DNA from: Candidatus Saccharimonadota bacterium
Lineage (GTDB): Bacteria; Patescibacteriota; Saccharimonadia; Saccharimonadales; UBA4665
Assembly (NCBI GenBank): GCA_027314795.1
Contig: DAHVAE010000043.1
Span: 1-6,142, forward strand
Direction of reading: 5' to 3'
DNA: 6,142 nt
The number at the start of each line of letters is the position of its first letter. Position 1 is the stretch's first letter. Under the pieces are notes generated by a model, which saw nothing but the letters and a program-made list of their open reading frames with translations, was not told the origin of the DNA and ran no database searches. Of the stretch, positions 5,567-6,142 are shown piece after piece. The position numbers were made by a program, and so were the translations under genes.

Positions 5567-5980
5567 TTATTTGACTTTCTTTTTCTCTGGAAATACCCAG
5601 TATTTATACCAGAACCAGCTCCATATGGTGAAAAATCCTGAGGATATAAAGAAGCCAATGTAGGGGGTAATCCCTATTGCTTTTAGCCCCCATATTATTA
5701 AGTAGTCTAAAATAAAGCCAATTGTTTCAATAAATATATATCTACTGGCATGTTTCATTTCAGAAAGGTGGACTTGATCAGCAAAAGCCCAAAAACGTTG
5801 GACTAAATAATTACACGACCAGCCAATTAAATCAGCAAGGACTTTAGCTGGGAACCAACCCCAATGTAAGAAACTGTAACCTATAGCAAAAACAAGATAG
5901 CCAAGCCAGAAGTAGACTCCCCCGCCGAGCCAGTATTTTAAAAAGCGTTTAACTTCGTGATGCTCAAGCAGCTTACTCAT
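5567..5980 (-). CDS. GtrA-like family membrane protein
   Basis: This 137-residue protein has four predicted membrane helices, at about residues 17-37, 45-64, 82-101 and 105-126. It fits the GtrA family in length and in its paired signatures: NYLVQRFWAF (57-66) after helix 2 and WYKYWVFPEKKK (124-135) after helix 4. GtrA proteins are thought to help move undecaprenyl- or other polyprenyl-phosphate-linked sugars across the cytoplasmic membrane for cell-envelope glycan decoration. No partner glycosyltransferase (GtrB-like) is visible within the window, so the linked sugar is unknown. On the minus strand a TATCAT box ends 7 nt before the ATG, with no Shine-Dalgarno, again suggesting a leaderless mRNA. 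The lysine-rich C-terminus is probably cytoplasmic. The family call is confident; the role is inferred. Confidence 0.87.
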   Translation of the reverse strand: MSKLLEHHEVKRFLKYWLGGGVYFWLGYLVFAIGYSFLHWGWFPAKVLADLIGWSCNYLVQRFWAFADQVHLSEMKHASRYIFIETIGFILDYLIIWGLKAIGITPYIGFFISSGFFTIWSWFWYKYWVFPEKKKVK

Positions 5981-5987
5981 CAGAACT

Positions 5988-5993
5988 ATGATA
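5988..5993 (-). promoter_or_regulatory. Candidate -10 box of the GtrA-like gene
   Basis: TATCAT on the minus strand (5993-5988) lies 7 nt before the ATG at 5980, putting the expected transcript start at the start codon. A clear -35 at standard spacing is not seen. The call rests on this distance and the lack of any Shine-Dalgarno. Confidence 0.4.
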
Positions 5994-6003
5994 TACCAAT
6001 AGT

Positions 6004-6030
6004 TTAAAACTAACGCTAAACATTAGTTAG
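6004..6030 (-). terminator. Weak intrinsic-terminator-like hairpin after the right-edge gene
   Basis: On the minus strand CTAACTAA (6030-6023), loop TGT and TTAG-CG-TTAG (6019-6010) can form an eight-pair stem with a 2-nt bulge, followed at once by TTTT and further A/T. It begins at the stop codon of the right-edge gene and lies just upstream of the GtrA-like promoter, the correct place to separate the two units. The stem is AT-rich, so termination strength is doubtful. Confidence 0.4.
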
Positions 6031-6142
6031 GCGGCGCTTACGTTGGCCGTCAATGCTGTGATAGCTAAAGCTGCTCTTGCTAGTCTTAATTCGCTAAGTT
6101 GGTTAAAGGCCCCTGGGTCTAAACTAGCAGCCAGCTCTCCGT
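6027..6142 (-). CDS. C-terminal fragment of an unidentified protein
   Basis: The minus-strand frame is open from the right edge to a TAA at 6029-6027 and encodes 37 visible residues. These are rich in Ala and Leu and end ALAITALTANVSAA, with LDPGAFNQLSELRLARAA before that. This stretch looks like a helical C-terminus. I do not recognise the family. It is preferred over the other frames because those contain stops and because a hairpin with a T-run follows its stop. It may be an ordinary housekeeping gene whose body lies outside the window. Confidence 0.55.
   Translation of the reverse strand, partial: GELAASLDPGAFNQLSELRLARAALAITALTANVSAA

Noticed and set aside
5557..5580. Possible bidirectional terminator between the convergent small membrane protein and GtrA-like genes
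   Set aside because: The AACT/AGTT stem is only four base pairs and AT-rich; the nearby T-rich stretch on the plus strand is coding sequence for the GtrA-like lysine tail.
1..6142. CRISPR array, transposon, toxin-antitoxin or phage-defence system
   Set aside because: No regularly spaced repeats, transposase or terminal inverted repeats, small two-gene toxin module or defence domains are visible in any frame.

Overview
This 6.1 kb bacterial chromosomal window is dense and moderately AT-rich. It uses the standard code: TAA, TAG and TGA all end genes and no gene needs TGA read-through. The proteins are short and the genes tightly packed and often overlapping. Promoters sit very close to start codons, and the membrane proteins resemble families I associate with actinobacteria and Candidatus Saccharibacteria. 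My best guess is a Patescibacteria (CPR) genome of Saccharibacteria type. That is inference from gene style; no rRNA is present to confirm it.

Left block, minus strand: a compact oxidative pentose phosphate operon, transcribed pgl (6-phosphogluconolactonase), then gnd (short-form 6-phosphogluconate dehydrogenase), then zwf (glucose-6-phosphate dehydrogenase, only its first 24 codons before the window edge). Adjacent genes overlap by 4 and 11 nt. The three enzymes together turn glucose-6-phosphate into ribulose-5-phosphate and yield two reduced nicotinamide cofactors.

Middle block: a divergent 72-bp promoter region separates pgl from a plus-strand polytopic membrane protein. That protein looks like a tandem duplication of a four-helix DoxX-like unit. 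It converges on, and overlaps by 8 bp, a minus-strand sugar-nucleotide epimerase closely resembling UDP-sulfoquinovose synthase (SQD1/SqdB/Agl3 family). A 122-bp divergent region then separates the epimerase from hisS.

Right block: plus-strand hisS (histidyl-tRNA synthetase) is followed by a small conserved three-helix membrane protein with its own promoter. Converging on it is a minus-strand GtrA-like membrane protein. The last 116 bp carry the 3' end of an unidentified minus-strand gene.

Most genes that head a transcript have a -10 box only 7 to about 18 nt before the ATG and no Shine-Dalgarno sequence, suggesting leaderless or near-leaderless mRNAs. In contrast gnd, inside an operon, and the epimerase, with a longer leader, have good Shine-Dalgarno sequences. 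I see no mobile element, CRISPR array, tRNA, rRNA or defence system. The most interesting items are the sulfoquinovose-synthase-like enzyme, the fused PPP cassette, the duplicated membrane protein and the leaderless-start pattern.
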